Program-made: the position numbers and the translations under genes
Part shown: in pieces, positions 36,850 to 48,057 of the stretch
How the letters are laid out: each line of letters begins with the position of its first letter
How positions within the stretch are numbered: the first letter of the stretch is position 1
Origin: Woeseiaceae bacterium
GTDB lineage: Bacteria; Pseudomonadota; Gammaproteobacteria; Steroidobacterales; Woeseiaceae
Reading direction: 5' to 3'
Assembly (NCBI GenBank): GCA_028227395.1
Contig: JAOIZZ010000001.1
Location: forward strand, 1 to 64,000
DNA: 64,000 nt
Notes under the pieces: model-generated
The model's database searches: none
The model's input: only the letters and a program-made list of their open reading frames with translations
What the model was told of the DNA's origin: nothing

Positions 36850-37785
36850 ATGGATACTAAAAATCAAAAAATAGTCACCAATAAAAGATTATTTAATGTA
36901 TCAAATATCAGTATTGATAAATTTTTAGATTCAATATGGACGGAACGAGGATTATCAGCCAATACTTTAAGTGCTTATAGGGTAGATTTGAGGCTACTTG
37001 CACATGAACTAGCGCGTTACGATATGGAAATTAATCAGGCAAGAAAATCTGATGTACTGAGCTTTGTATCAAAAAGAGTTGCGTCAGGCATTAAAGCAAG
37101 AACAACTGCCAGACAAATATCCAGTTATCGTGCTTTTTTTCAATTCTTGCTTAGGACCAATCAAATAAAAATTGACCCGACGCTTGATATTGATATGCCT
37201 CGTATTGGGAGAACTCTGCCAAGAACTTTAACTGAGGGTGAGGTAAATGAACTTATGCAAGCACCTAATATTAATGATGTGATTGGGCATCGTGATAGAG
37301 CAATGCTAGAACTTATGTACGCTACCGGACTAAGAGTCTCTGAGTTGATTTCATTGAAATTATCACAAGTAAATTTCAATCAAGGTGTTCTAAGGGTTAT
37401 TGGTAAGGGAAATCGAGAGCGTTTAGTTCCTTTGGGTGAAGAGTCAGCAAATTGGCTGCAAGATTTTATTAACACATCACGAAAAATAATCTTACATAAA
37501 CAGCAAATTGATTATTTGTTTCCAACAAAAAGAGGGCGATGTATGTCCAGACAGGCTTTTTGGTATGCGATTAAACGATACTCAAAAATAGCTGGCATCA
37601 AAAAGACCATATCTCCACATGGTTTGAGGCATGCTTTTGCTACACATTTATTAAATCATGGCGCAGATTTGAGGGTAGTCCAATTGTTATTAGGGCATAG
37701 CGATTTATCAACAACGCAGATATATACCCACGTGGCCAGAGAGAGATTGAAGGATTTACATGGCGAGCATCATCCTCGAGGATAG
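36850..37785 (+). CDS. xerD: Tyrosine recombinase XerD
   Basis: A 311-residue chromosome-dimer resolution recombinase. The N-terminal SAM-like domain contains WTERGLSANTLSAYRVDLRLLAHEL. The catalytic set is Arg in YATGLRVSELISL, Lys in IGKGNRERLVPL, HGLRHAFATHLL, GHSDLSTTQIYTHV with the nucleophile Tyr near residue 293. With XerC it resolves chromosome dimers at dif, coupled to FtsK. No dif site was recognised nearby. It is followed by dsbC, a common gammaproteobacterial neighbour pair. Confidence 0.96.
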   Translation: MDTKNQKIVTNKRLFNVSNISIDKFLDSIWTERGLSANTLSAYRVDLRLLAHELARYDMEINQARKSDVLSFVSKRVASGIKARTTARQISSYRAFFQFLLRTNQIKIDPTLDIDMPRIGRTLPRTLTEGEVNELMQAPNINDVIGHRDRAMLELMYATGLRVSELISLKLSQVNFNQGVLRVIGKGNRERLVPLGEESANWLQDFINTSRKIILHKQQIDYLFPTKRGRCMSRQAFWYAIKRYSKIAGIKKTISPHGLRHAFATHLLNHGADLRVVQLLLGHSDLSTTQIYTHVARERLKDLHGEHHPRG

Positions 37786-37875
37786 CTAATTTTAAACTAA
37801 TGAATGGATTATTCTTTTGATTGCTTTTATCAAAAATAAAGTTGATGATTATTGTACAAAAGGAGTAAGACAAAG

Positions 37876-38616
37876 ATGGAATGGCTTAAGCATAAAATTT
37901 TGAATGCATTTTTATTGATTTTACTGTCAATATTTCTACCGATAATGACTTTCGGTGATGATATTGGGTTACAGGAAATCCGTAAAATTGTAACTAACAT
38001 GAGCACCGATATTAAAACCGATCAAGTATTAAAAAGTCCAGTCGAGGGCTGGTATATCATTAAAAAAGGTGCTTATATCGCATATATTTCTGAGGATGGT
38101 CGTCATTTGATACAAGGCGATATGTATAATTTAGAGACTCAAATCAATCTTTCAGAAGGAATTAGGAATGACTCAAGAAGAGAGGTTGTATCTGCCTATC
38201 CACTAGATAAAATGATCATATTTGAATCGGATAAAAAATCCCATGCTGTTACGATATTTACAGATGTGGATTGTTCATTTTGTCGACGTTTGCACAGTCA
38301 GATTGACGATTATTTAAATGCTGGAATTGAAGTTAGATATTTACTGTATCCTAGAAATGGACCACAGAGTGAATCGTGGGTAATTGCTGAGCAGGTTTGG
38401 TGTTCTGATGATAGAAATAAGGCTTTAACATTGGCTAAAATCGATCAAACATTTGATTCTAGAAATTGTGACCCATCTCCCATAAGTGAGCACTATATGC
38501 TGGGTCAGGATGTTGGACTTCAAGGGACACCAGCAATCGTTTTGGAGAATGGGACGATGGTAAATGGCTATGTTTCTGCGACAGAATTATCGAGAATAAT
38601 ATCGTTAAATAATTAA
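37876..38616 (+). CDS. dsbC: Thiol:disulfide interchange protein DsbC
   Basis: A periplasmic disulfide isomerase of 246 residues from ATG 37876, which has AGGAG 11 bp upstream; the frame is open back to a TTG at 37852 but that start has no support. A signal peptide (LNAFLLILLSIFLPIMTFG) leads a short dimerisation domain and a thioredoxin fold with the CxxC motif in TDVDCSFCRRLH. The cis-Pro loop is in VGLQGTPAIVLENG. It reshuffles wrong disulfides in exported proteins and is kept reduced by DsbD. Its last 4 bp overlap the convergent Nudix gene. Confidence 0.94.
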   Translation: MEWLKHKILNAFLLILLSIFLPIMTFGDDIGLQEIRKIVTNMSTDIKTDQVLKSPVEGWYIIKKGAYIAYISEDGRHLIQGDMYNLETQINLSEGIRNDSRREVVSAYPLDKMIIFESDKKSHAVTIFTDVDCSFCRRLHSQIDDYLNAGIEVRYLLYPRNGPQSESWVIAEQVWCSDDRNKALTLAKIDQTFDSRNCDPSPISEHYMLGQDVGLQGTPAIVLENGTMVNGYVSATELSRIISLNN

Positions 38617-39158
38617 CTTGGTTTTGGGTTTTTGTGATCAATTTTTAGAGAATGAACTCCATTATTCACTCCTTGATCTTCGTAATATTTATTAAGAGCA
38701 AATACACCACTTTCAAACGCCATTTCATTCCATGGAATTTCATCTTTACTGAATAGCTTAACATCCAAACTTTCCTCGCCTGCAGCAAAAGTACTTTTCA
38801 GTGAGGCTGTAAAAAAGATATGAACTTGTCCAACCCGAACGACATCAACTGAAGCGAGTAAATATCCAATTTCAACATCCGCACAAGCTTCTTCTTTAGT
38901 TTCCCTAACGGCACCTTCTTGCATTGTTTCTTCTAATTCCATGAATCCGGCCGGAATAGTCCAATATCCATATCTGGGTTCTATCGCTCTTTTGCATAGC
39001 AATATTTTATCCTCAATTTCAGGAATACATCCAACTACAATTTTAGGGTTTTGGTAATGAATTATTTTGCATTTTGAGCAAACTATACGTTCCCGATTAT
39101 CGCCTTTCGGAATTGTTATTAAGGTTGTTGATCCACAATCAGCACAATATTTCATCAT
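38613..39158 (-). CDS. Nudix hydrolase with N-terminal zinc ribbon
   Basis: A 181-residue protein. An N-terminal four-cysteine zinc ribbon (YCADCGS and VCSKCKI, residues 4-33) precedes a Nudix domain whose box reads GFMELEETMQEGAVRETKEEA (conserved G, REtkEE). The combination resembles NudC-like or YfcD-like ADP-ribose/NADH pyrophosphatases of about this size. It hydrolyses a nucleoside diphosphate linked to another moiety; the substrate is not certain. It is convergent with dsbC. Confidence 0.9.
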   Translation of the reverse strand: MMKYCADCGSTTLITIPKGDNRERIVCSKCKIIHYQNPKIVVGCIPEIEDKILLCKRAIEPRYGYWTIPAGFMELEETMQEGAVRETKEEACADVEIGYLLASVDVVRVGQVHIFFTASLKSTFAAGEESLDVKLFSKDEIPWNEMAFESGVFALNKYYEDQGVNNGVHSLKIDHKNPKPS

Positions 39159-39176
39159 AGTTAATTACATTTCTAG

Positions 39177-39263
39177 TGGTGCCGGGAGCGAGAATCGAAC
39201 TCGCACTCTGTTTCCAGAACCGGATTTTGAATCCGGCGCGTCTACCAGTTCCGCCATCCCGGC
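39177..39263 (-). tRNA. tRNA-Leu (anticodon CAA)
   Basis: Reading the minus strand from 39263, the 7-bp acceptor stem GCCGGGA pairs with TCCCGGC, followed by discriminator A and an encoded CCA (39177-39179). The anticodon arm is CCGGA-TTCAAAA-TCCGG, giving anticodon CAA for UUG codons. A long variable arm (TTCTGGAAACAGAG region) is typical of class II leucine tRNAs, and the T-arm has GTTCGATTC. A TATATTATA stretch just upstream on the minus strand may be the -10 element. It stands alone, between a Nudix gene and queA. Confidence 0.97.
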
Positions 39264-39435
39264 AATTTTTATATAATATAAGAAGTTATTTTTTCAGTCT
39301 CTATTTTGACGTAAATTGATTATGGATTCTACTGTTGCTTTTTTTGTTCATCACAAGTTAAACACATGCATTAGATTCATGTTCTGAATTATAATTAATT
39401 TTTATAGAGGTTTTAGAGACAAATGAGGTTAGAAA

Positions 39436-41588
<2,153 letters not shown>

Positions 41589-41684
41589 GGATTGATGTAA
41601 TAAAAAAAATATTGACCACACTTGATGTTAAATCTTGTTGTATAATATTGTGCTGATAAATTAACTTATAAAAAGATTAAAATT

Positions 41685-42011
41685 ATGAACTTTCTAATTA
41701 GTAATGCATATGGTCAAGACGCTCCTGGTGCCGCTGATACGTTTGGTTTCTTATTGCCAATGGCTGCAATTTTTATTGTCTTTTACTTTTTACTTATTCG
41801 GCCGCAACAAAAGCGACAAAAAGCTCATGTTGAACTTGTTCAGGCATTATCTGCTGGAGATGAAGTGATGACCACAGGTGGATTATTATCCAAAGTGACT
41901 GCGGTCAGTGAGCATTATGCAACACTCGAAATAGCAAAAGACGTTGAGATTAAAATTCAAAAATCATCCATTTCTGCGATTGTCCCCAAAGGGACAATCG
42001 ATGCTGCTTAG
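41685..42011 (+). CDS. yajC: Sec translocase accessory protein YajC
   Basis: A 108-residue single-pass membrane protein. The hydrophobic span (FGFLLPMAAIFIVFYFLLIRP, about 21-41) is followed by QQKRQKAHVELVQALSAGDEVMTTGGL, the conserved cytosolic stretch. It associates with SecDF at the translocon. The final codons contain a perfect 10-bp hairpin (41977-42000), 23 bp upstream of secD. Confidence 0.96.
   Translation: MNFLISNAYGQDAPGAADTFGFLLPMAAIFIVFYFLLIRPQQKRQKAHVELVQALSAGDEVMTTGGLLSKVTAVSEHYATLEIAKDVEIKIQKSSISAIVPKGTIDAA
41977..42000 (+). other. Perfect hairpin at the 3' end of yajC
   Basis: CGATTGTCCC, loop CAAA, GGGACAATCG: a 10-bp perfect stem with a 4-base loop, inside the last codons of yajC and ending 23 bp before the secD start. 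No T-run follows, so it is not a normal terminator. It may attenuate, protect the upstream mRNA from decay or affect secD translation. Confidence 0.6.
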
Positions 42012-42023
42012 AAAAGTAAATCA

Positions 42024-43835
42024 ATGAATCGTTATCCATCATGGTTGAATTTTCTGGTGTTGTTTATTTTTGTTTTAGGTGGCGTACTTGCCCTACCGAA
42101 CATATATAGCAGTGTTCCCTCTGTTCAGGTGGTAAATGCAGATGGATCAGATTTTGATGAAGTGCAACTACAAGAAATTATGGAGTCTCTTGGCGATATT
42201 AAGTTACCGTCCATCGCTAGTTATATTGAAGATGGAAGAGCAATTGTTCTTTTTGAAAGCCCCGTGGATCAGACGGTTGCGGGAAAACGTCTTAGAAATA
42301 GATATAATGAGCAAAAAAGTATCGCCTATACATTGACTCCCAATTTGCCCGATTGGCTGCGTAATCTCGGTATTAGGCCAATGAGCTTAGGATTAGATTT
42401 AAGAGGAGGTGTTTATTTTCTCTTAGAAGTTGATATGAAAACAGCCATCGAAACTAGATTGACTTTATATCAACAAAGTTTTTCTGACTTACTACGAGAA
42501 GCAAAGTTGAGAAGTCGGGTAGATCTGGTTGATTCTGATATTCTGGTGCGAGCCAGGAATGAAGCTGATCTAGATAGAGCACGAACTATTATTTCTGAAA
42601 TTGAACCTGATTTGCTGATTTTGGATGGATCTGATGAGAATTCATTTCGTCTAAGAATGACTGAAACTCAAATTAAAGCTCGTCAAGATTTTGCTATCGA
42701 ACAAAATATTACAACATTAAGAAATAGGGTGAATCAATTGGGTGTTGCTGAGCCATTAGTTCAAAGGCAGGGGGTGGATCGTATAGTTGTTCAGTTACCT
42801 GGAGTACAAGACCCTAATCGTCTGGATGATATTTTGACCGCAACAGCCACGCTTGAATTTCACCTAGCTGATAATGGTGGAAACTTTCCCGGTTCTAGAA
42901 GGTATACAGGGAGGCCAGGGGTCCCATCGCAAAATTTAAGAAGAGAAATTATTGCTTCTGGCGACCAAATTATAGATGCCGAATCTGGATTTAGTCAGGG
43001 GCAACCAGCTGTATTTATAACATTGGATGCTGCTGGCGGTCAGAGTATGCTAAAAACTACTCGTGATAATCTCAACAAACCAATGTCCACTGTATTTATA
43101 GAAACAAGACGAGTTTCTGAGATAGAAAATGGCGTCGTTAATACAAGAATAATAAAAACAGAAGAAATAATCAGCACTGCTACGATTCGAGGTATCTTTA
43201 AAGATCGTTTTCAGATCACTGGATTAACTCCAGTAGAAGCCAGAGAATTAGCGTTACTATTGAGAGCTGGAGCATTAGCGGCTCCTGTCTTTAAGATTGA
43301 AGAAAGGACTATAGGTCCAAGTCTTGGCCAAGATAATATTGATCGCGGTTTTAGTGCGGTCACGATCGGATTTTTGGCTGTTGTATTATTTATGGCTGTT
43401 TATTATAGGTGGTTTGGAATGATCGCCAATATTGCATTATTTTCTAATTTAATTTTCATAGTTGCATTGTTATCCTTACTTCAAGCATCACTGACGTTAC
43501 CAGGAATTGCTGGCATTGTGTTGACGGTTGGTATGGCTGTAGATGCAAATGTGCTTATCTTTGAGAGAATCAGAGAAGAGCTTGCTGCCGGAGAGACCGC
43601 ACAAAATAGTATTAGTGCGGGTTATGATAAAGCCCTATCCTCAATATCTGATGCAAATATAACGACACTAATTGCAGCTATAGTTTTATTCGCTTTTGGT
43701 ACAGGGCCAATCAAGGGATTTGCGATTACGTTATCCTTAGGCATCATTACATCTATGTTCACATCAATCATTGGGACACGAACCATTGTGAATCTTGTCT
43801 TTGGTAATAGACGCTTCAAGAAACTCCCAATATAG
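42024..43835 (+). CDS. secD: Protein translocase subunit SecD
   Basis: A 603-residue RND-superfamily membrane protein. It has an N-terminal membrane segment (LNFLVLFIFVLGGVLALPN), a large periplasmic P1 domain including GLDLRGGVYFLLEVDM, then five C-terminal membrane segments with VGMAVDANVLIFERIREEL, the conserved proton-path motif. SecDF uses proton motive force to pull proteins out of the Sec channel on the periplasmic side. It is followed by secF after 8 bp. Confidence 0.98.
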   Translation: MNRYPSWLNFLVLFIFVLGGVLALPNIYSSVPSVQVVNADGSDFDEVQLQEIMESLGDIKLPSIASYIEDGRAIVLFESPVDQTVAGKRLRNRYNEQKSIAYTLTPNLPDWLRNLGIRPMSLGLDLRGGVYFLLEVDMKTAIETRLTLYQQSFSDLLREAKLRSRVDLVDSDILVRARNEADLDRARTIISEIEPDLLILDGSDENSFRLRMTETQIKARQDFAIEQNITTLRNRVNQLGVAEPLVQRQGVDRIVVQLPGVQDPNRLDDILTATATLEFHLADNGGNFPGSRRYTGRPGVPSQNLRREIIASGDQIIDAESGFSQGQPAVFITLDAAGGQSMLKTTRDNLNKPMSTVFIETRRVSEIENGVVNTRIIKTEEIISTATIRGIFKDRFQITGLTPVEARELALLLRAGALAAPVFKIEERTIGPSLGQDNIDRGFSAVTIGFLAVVLFMAVYYRWFGMIANIALFSNLIFIVALLSLLQASLTLPGIAGIVLTVGMAVDANVLIFERIREELAAGETAQNSISAGYDKALSSISDANITTLIAAIVLFAFGTGPIKGFAITLSLGIITSMFTSIIGTRTIVNLVFGNRRFKKLPI

Positions 43836-43843
43836 GATCGTAA

Positions 43844-44785
43844 ATGCAATTCATAACTAAAAAAACCACTATAAATTTTCTTGGTAAGACTAGAAGAAAA
43901 ATAGCGATTGGTCTATCGATAATAATGGTATTGATTTCTTTAGTTTCTCTGAGTACTCGTGGTTTAGATTTGGGTATAGATTTCACTGGCGGTGTCTTAC
44001 TTGAGGTTGGCTATCCGAATGATGCTAATTTACCAAAGATACGATCGCTATTAATCAATGATGGATTCAAAGATGTCCAAGTTCAAAGTTTTGGCTCTGA
44101 TAAAGACGTTTTATTGAGATTACCACCACAACTAGAAGGTAACCCAAATGATATTCGAGATCGTTTACGGAATTTATTAGCTTCAGATGAACCCGATGTA
44201 GATTTGAGGCGAGTTGAATTTGTTGGTCCACAAGTAGGTAAAGATTTAACGGAGCAAGGTGGTTTAGCTATGATCTTTGCTCTTCTTATGATTTTTGCTT
44301 ATGTGATGTTTCGTTTTCAATGGAAATTTGCAGCAGGCGCAGTTTGTGCATTAGGCCATGACGTCATCATAACGGTTGGTTTCTTTTCTTTATTTGGCTT
44401 TGAGTTTGATTTGACTGTTGTGGCTGCAGTACTTGCAGTTATTGGTTATTCGTTAAATGACACGGTGGTGGCCTTCGATCGAATTCGGGAAAATTTTATA
44501 AAATTACGAGGTGTTGCTTCAGATGATGCGATGAATATTTCAATCAATGAGATGTTGGCACGAACTATTATTACTGGTGTAACGACACTGGTGGTTTTGA
44601 CTGCTTTGCTTTTACTTGGTGGTGAATCTGTTAGACCATTTTCTATTGCCTTAATCGTAGGCATTATAATAGGTACATATTCTTCTATATATACCGCTGG
44701 TGCAGTTGCTTTAATGCTAGACGTAAATACCAAGGATTTATTGCCCGCGGAGAAAAATCCTGAATTAATAGATGATCTTCCTTAA
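43844..44785 (+). CDS. secF: Protein translocase subunit SecF
   Basis: A 313-residue partner of SecD. It has six membrane segments with GLDLGIDFTGGVLLEVGYP in the periplasmic loop and VIGYSLNDTVVAFDRIREN in the C-terminal half. It forms the SecDF complex. The stop codon TAA lies inside a 24-bp palindrome that also ends the convergent suhB gene. ATG 43844 is used. Confidence 0.98.
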   Translation: MQFITKKTTINFLGKTRRKIAIGLSIIMVLISLVSLSTRGLDLGIDFTGGVLLEVGYPNDANLPKIRSLLINDGFKDVQVQSFGSDKDVLLRLPPQLEGNPNDIRDRLRNLLASDEPDVDLRRVEFVGPQVGKDLTEQGGLAMIFALLMIFAYVMFRFQWKFAAGAVCALGHDVIITVGFFSLFGFEFDLTVVAAVLAVIGYSLNDTVVAFDRIRENFIKLRGVASDDAMNISINEMLARTIITGVTTLVVLTALLLLGGESVRPFSIALIVGIIIGTYSSIYTAGAVALMLDVNTKDLLPAEKNPELIDDLP

Positions 44786-44804
44786 TTAAGGAAGATCTTT
44801 ATTT
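44774..44804. terminator. Bidirectional terminator shared by secF and suhB
   Basis: GATCTTCCTTAA immediately followed by its perfect complement TTAAGGAAGATC (24-bp palindrome, 44774-44797), then TTTATTT on the plus strand; the minus strand side is also A/T-rich. It includes the secF stop codon and ends 1 bp before the suhB stop. This is a compact intrinsic terminator for converging transcription. Confidence 0.75.
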
Positions 44805-45602
44805 AAACATAACATCAATTTCTTTAGCAAAGAGATCTGTTAGCGCAGAATGAATCCTAGGTGAACCAGTCAATACATGACCTTGCTCTAGAAAATCATT
44901 GGATCCATCTAAACCACATATAATACCTCCTGCTTCTTGGATAATTAATGCACCGCCAGCTATATCCCAGATACTTAGACCTGTTTCCCAAAAAGCATCG
45001 AGTCGTCCGGCAGCCACGTAACACAAATCCAGAGCTGCTGAGCCTGGACGACGCACTCCAGCAGTTTCTTCAATCGCAATTTGCAACATATTCATATAAG
45101 GTTTTGTGGCTTTATTGGAATCTCGGTAAGGAAAGCCTGTACCAATGAGTGCTCTATTTAAATTTCTTTCACCACTGACTCGTATTTTACGTCCATCCAA
45201 TTGCGCCCCTTGCCCCTCTGAAGCCGTAAAAAGTTCTTGGCGTATTGGATCATAAACCGCGGCATGGATGAGTTTTTTTTCATGCATAAGCGCAATAGAG
45301 ACGCAAAAATTTGGGAATCCATGTAAGAAATTAGTTGTCCCATCAAGTGGATCTATTATCCATAAATAATCAGATTCACCTTGTTGACCGCTTTCTTCAG
45401 CAAGAATAGCATGATCAGGATAATGCCTAAGAATTGTTTCAATGGCTATTTTTTCTGCCACCACATCTGCTTCACTAACAAAATCATTGCGCCCTTTTAG
45501 TGTTACTTTGGATTTAATCTTTTCGAGTTTATTAAGATTACGAATTAATGAGTCACCAGCGCGATGGGCAGCTATAACAGCGACATTGAGTAATGCATGC
45601 AT
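44799..45602 (-). CDS. suhB: Inositol-1-monophosphatase / SuhB
   Basis: A 267-residue member of the inositol monophosphatase family. Metal-binding motifs are LAEESG, DYLWIIDPLDGTTNFLHGFPNF and WDIAGGALIIQEAGG. In E. coli SuhB also acts in ribosomal RNA antitermination. The reverse orientation between secF and trmJ is the usual gammaproteobacterial arrangement. Confidence 0.96.
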   Translation of the reverse strand: MHALLNVAVIAAHRAGDSLIRNLNKLEKIKSKVTLKGRNDFVSEADVVAEKIAIETILRHYPDHAILAEESGQQGESDYLWIIDPLDGTTNFLHGFPNFCVSIALMHEKKLIHAAVYDPIRQELFTASEGQGAQLDGRKIRVSGERNLNRALIGTGFPYRDSNKATKPYMNMLQIAIEETAGVRRPGSAALDLCYVAAGRLDAFWETGLSIWDIAGGALIIQEAGGIICGLDGSNDFLEQGHVLTGSPRIHSALTDLFAKEIDVMFK

Positions 45603-45739
45603 TTTTTTTGATTCCAGTAGATTTAAAAAGAACTTTTTTCTGTGACTTTTATTGTTTGCCTCAGTCCGTATAGAATAACAGACCTTATTGAACGATATAA
45701 CGATATAATGAAATTATATATTTATATGAGTATTTACCA

Positions 45740-46483
45740 GTGAATTTAAAAATAAAAATAATCCTAATAGAAACATCTCATCCTGGAAATATAGGTGCGG
45801 TCGCAAGAGCCATGAAAAACATGGGTCTCTATGAGCTTGTTTTGGTTAACCCCACATCTTTTCCTCATGAAGATGCAGTCTCTAGAGCTTCTGGCGCCGA
45901 AGACATATTAGAATCTGCATCCGTAGTGAGTACCCTCGTTGAGGCAATTGAAAATTGCAGTCTGGTGGTGGGAGCTAGTGCTAGATCAAGGTCAATTAAT
46001 TGGCCAAGTGTTGAGCCAAGACAATGCGTGGAAAAAATACTTACCGATCACAAAGATAATTATACCGCGATTGTATTTGGCCCAGAGAAATCTGGTCTTA
46101 AAAACGAGAGTCTTGATCATTGTAATTATTTGCTAAGCATCCCGACCAATCCAAATTTTAGCTCTTTAAATTTAGCAATGGCGGTACAAATTTTTTGTTA
46201 TGAATTACGGATGCAAGTTGTGGGAGGTGAAATACCAATTTTTGATTCTGGTACACCTTTAGCTACAGTAAATGAGATGGAAAATTTCTATATTCACTTA
46301 GAGTCACATCTAATTAAAAATAAATTTTTAAATCCAAATGAGCCAAGGCATTTGATGCGCCGTATTCGTCGTCTTTTTATGAAAGCGTCCCCTGATCAAA
46401 ACGAAGTTAATATTCTACGCGGTATACTTTCCTCATTTGAATCTGACCAAAGAAAAGAGCTGAAGAATGAAAAGAACGACTGA
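45740..46483 (+). CDS. trmJ: tRNA (cytidine/uridine-2'-O-) methyltransferase TrmJ
   Basis: A 247-residue SPOUT methyltransferase of the TrmH family. Knotted-fold motifs are IETSHPGNIGAVARAMKNMG (about 9-28), IVFGPEKSGLKNESLDHCN and IPTNPNFSSLNLAMAVQIFCYE, followed by a helical C-terminal extension typical of TrmJ. It methylates position 32 in the anticodon loop of some tRNAs. Starts at GTG 45740. Its 3' end overlaps iscS by 17 bp; in most relatives cysE and iscR lie here, but both are missing. Confidence 0.94.
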   Translation: MNLKIKIILIETSHPGNIGAVARAMKNMGLYELVLVNPTSFPHEDAVSRASGAEDILESASVVSTLVEAIENCSLVVGASARSRSINWPSVEPRQCVEKILTDHKDNYTAIVFGPEKSGLKNESLDHCNYLLSIPTNPNFSSLNLAMAVQIFCYELRMQVVGGEIPIFDSGTPLATVNEMENFYIHLESHLIKNKFLNPNEPRHLMRRIRRLFMKASPDQNEVNILRGILSSFESDQRKELKNEKND

Positions 46484-47645
46484 TAATCTTATCTATCTGG
46501 ATAGTGCAGCCACAATGCCAATTGATCAAAAAGTTGTCAGTGCGATGACAGCTTGCCTAAATAATACTGAAGTAATGGGTAATCCATCATCATTAAACTA
46601 TGCAGGCCGAAATGCTATGCATGATATCGAAATAGCCAGACAAAAACTTGCAAATTTATTGCATACAAATAAAGATAATTTGACTTGGACCTCGGGCGCT
46701 ACTGAATCTAATAATTTAGCTATTATTGGTGCAGCCAGGTTTCGATCTCATTTGGGACGTCATATCATTACTATGGCAACTGAGCATAAAGCTGTTTTAG
46801 GTGCTTTTGATTACTTAGAAAAAGAAGGATTTGAAGTAACTAGACTAATGCCAGATCCTAGTGGCCTTTTGAAATTAGCTGATTTAAAAGAAGCGATAAA
46901 AAAAGAAACTCAACTTGTTTCAATTATGCATGTCAATAATGAAACTGGAGTTACTCAAGATATCGTTAAAATTGGCTCAATATGTCGTGAAAAGAATATA
47001 CTTTTTCATACGGATGCCGCCCAATCTATTGGAAAAATCTCGTTAAATTTGGATCAATTACCTATTGATTTACTGTCTATTTCAGCGCATAAATTTTATG
47101 GACCACAAGGTATTGGTGCTCTATATATGCGTAAGGCTGCTGGTTGCGGTGTTATTCCTTTGCACTATGGTGGTGAGCAAGAAAATTGGATTCGTCCCGG
47201 AACGCTTCCCGTCCATCAGATTATTGGTTTTGGTGTGGCTGCGGAATTAGCATTAGAAAGAAGCGAAGATGATTATTTGATTATGCAGGATTTGCATAAA
47301 CGACTATGGAGTGGATTAAAAAGTATTCCTGGTATTGAAATCAATGGCACAATTAAATCAAAATATCCCGGTATTCTGAATGTTTCGATATCTGGTATTG
47401 ATGGTGAAAGCTTAATATTATTGCTCGAGCCACTCTGCGTTGCAAATGGATCAGCCTGCAATTCAAAAAATAATGAACCATCGTTTGTACTTAAGGCTTT
47501 GGGGCGATCTGATCTTCAAGCTCAAAGTGCAATTAGATTCAGTTTTAATAGAAATACAACATATGAAGAAATTGATCTCACGATAAATAAGTACCATAAA
47601 GCTGTTCAATATTTGAGAGAAATTGCACCGGATGAATTGATATGA
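46467..47645 (+). CDS. iscS: Cysteine desulfurase IscS
   Basis: A 392-residue fold type I PLP enzyme. The PLP lysine is in SISAHKFYGPQGIGALYM. The N-terminal YLDSAATMPID and TSGATESNNLAIIGAA segments bind PLP, and the catalytic Cys is in ANGSACNSKNNEPSFVLKALG. It releases sulfur from cysteine for Fe-S clusters and tRNA thiolation. It overlaps trmJ by 17 bp and the IscU-like gene by 4 bp. It is slightly shorter than E. coli IscS (404 residues). Confidence 0.95.
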   Translation: MKRTTDNLIYLDSAATMPIDQKVVSAMTACLNNTEVMGNPSSLNYAGRNAMHDIEIARQKLANLLHTNKDNLTWTSGATESNNLAIIGAARFRSHLGRHIITMATEHKAVLGAFDYLEKEGFEVTRLMPDPSGLLKLADLKEAIKKETQLVSIMHVNNETGVTQDIVKIGSICREKNILFHTDAAQSIGKISLNLDQLPIDLLSISAHKFYGPQGIGALYMRKAAGCGVIPLHYGGEQENWIRPGTLPVHQIIGFGVAAELALERSEDDYLIMQDLHKRLWSGLKSIPGIEINGTIKSKYPGILNVSISGIDGESLILLLEPLCVANGSACNSKNNEPSFVLKALGRSDLQAQSAIRFSFNRNTTYEEIDLTINKYHKAVQYLREIAPDELI

Positions 47646-48040
47646 ATAAGCCTATATCAAAGCAAATAGAACCTTATAATGATATGACACGAGAACTATT
47701 TACTCGAGGTGATTATAAAGATAATTCTGTTTACCCAAAAGGAAGAGTCATCAAGGTTAGAAAAGGTTCTCTTGACGATGGCTTGGTGGCTGAAATTGTC
47801 ACTGTAGTAGAAGATGAAAAGATAGTAGCTGCTAAATATAGAATATATGGATGCCCTCATTCGATCGCATCACTCGAATGGATTTGTGAAAAAATAGATG
47901 GATTGATAATTCATGATTTAAGTAAAATTGATTTAAGTAACCTAAAGAATTTATTATTGATTCCGATTGAAAAAACGTCACTGATATTATTATTAGAAGA
48001 CGTTTTGGATGAGATTAGGTTACAATTAGAACTCAAATAA
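47642..48040 (+). CDS. IscU-like Fe-S scaffold, degenerate (two of three cluster cysteines missing)
   Basis: A 132-residue protein between iscS and iscA, aligned to the IscU/NifU-N fold by YRIYGCPHSIASLEW (Cys71, equal to IscU Cys63) and the C-terminal LLLEDVLDEIRLQL helix. The other ligands are lost: the IscU segment GAPACGD is replaced by KGRVIKVRKG, and the KIHCS segment reads IEKTS. Cys82 is a new position. A protein with one conserved cysteine cannot hold a cluster in the usual way. It might receive sulfur from IscS, act as an adaptor, or be a remnant. It overlaps iscS by 4 bp and precedes iscA by 17 bp. Confidence 0.82.
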   Translation: MNKPISKQIEPYNDMTRELFTRGDYKDNSVYPKGRVIKVRKGSLDDGLVAEIVTVVEDEKIVAAKYRIYGCPHSIASLEWICEKIDGLIIHDLSKIDLSNLKNLLLIPIEKTSLILLLEDVLDEIRLQLELK

Positions 48041-48057
48041 TTAAATATATAAATATT

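Noticed and set aside
36850-37785. XerD considered as a mobile-element integrase
   Set aside because: Length, motif set and the neighbouring dsbC gene fit the housekeeping recombinase.
37852-37875. TTG 37852 as the dsbC start
   Set aside because: It would add eight residues before a good signal peptide, and the AGGAG site fits ATG 37876.
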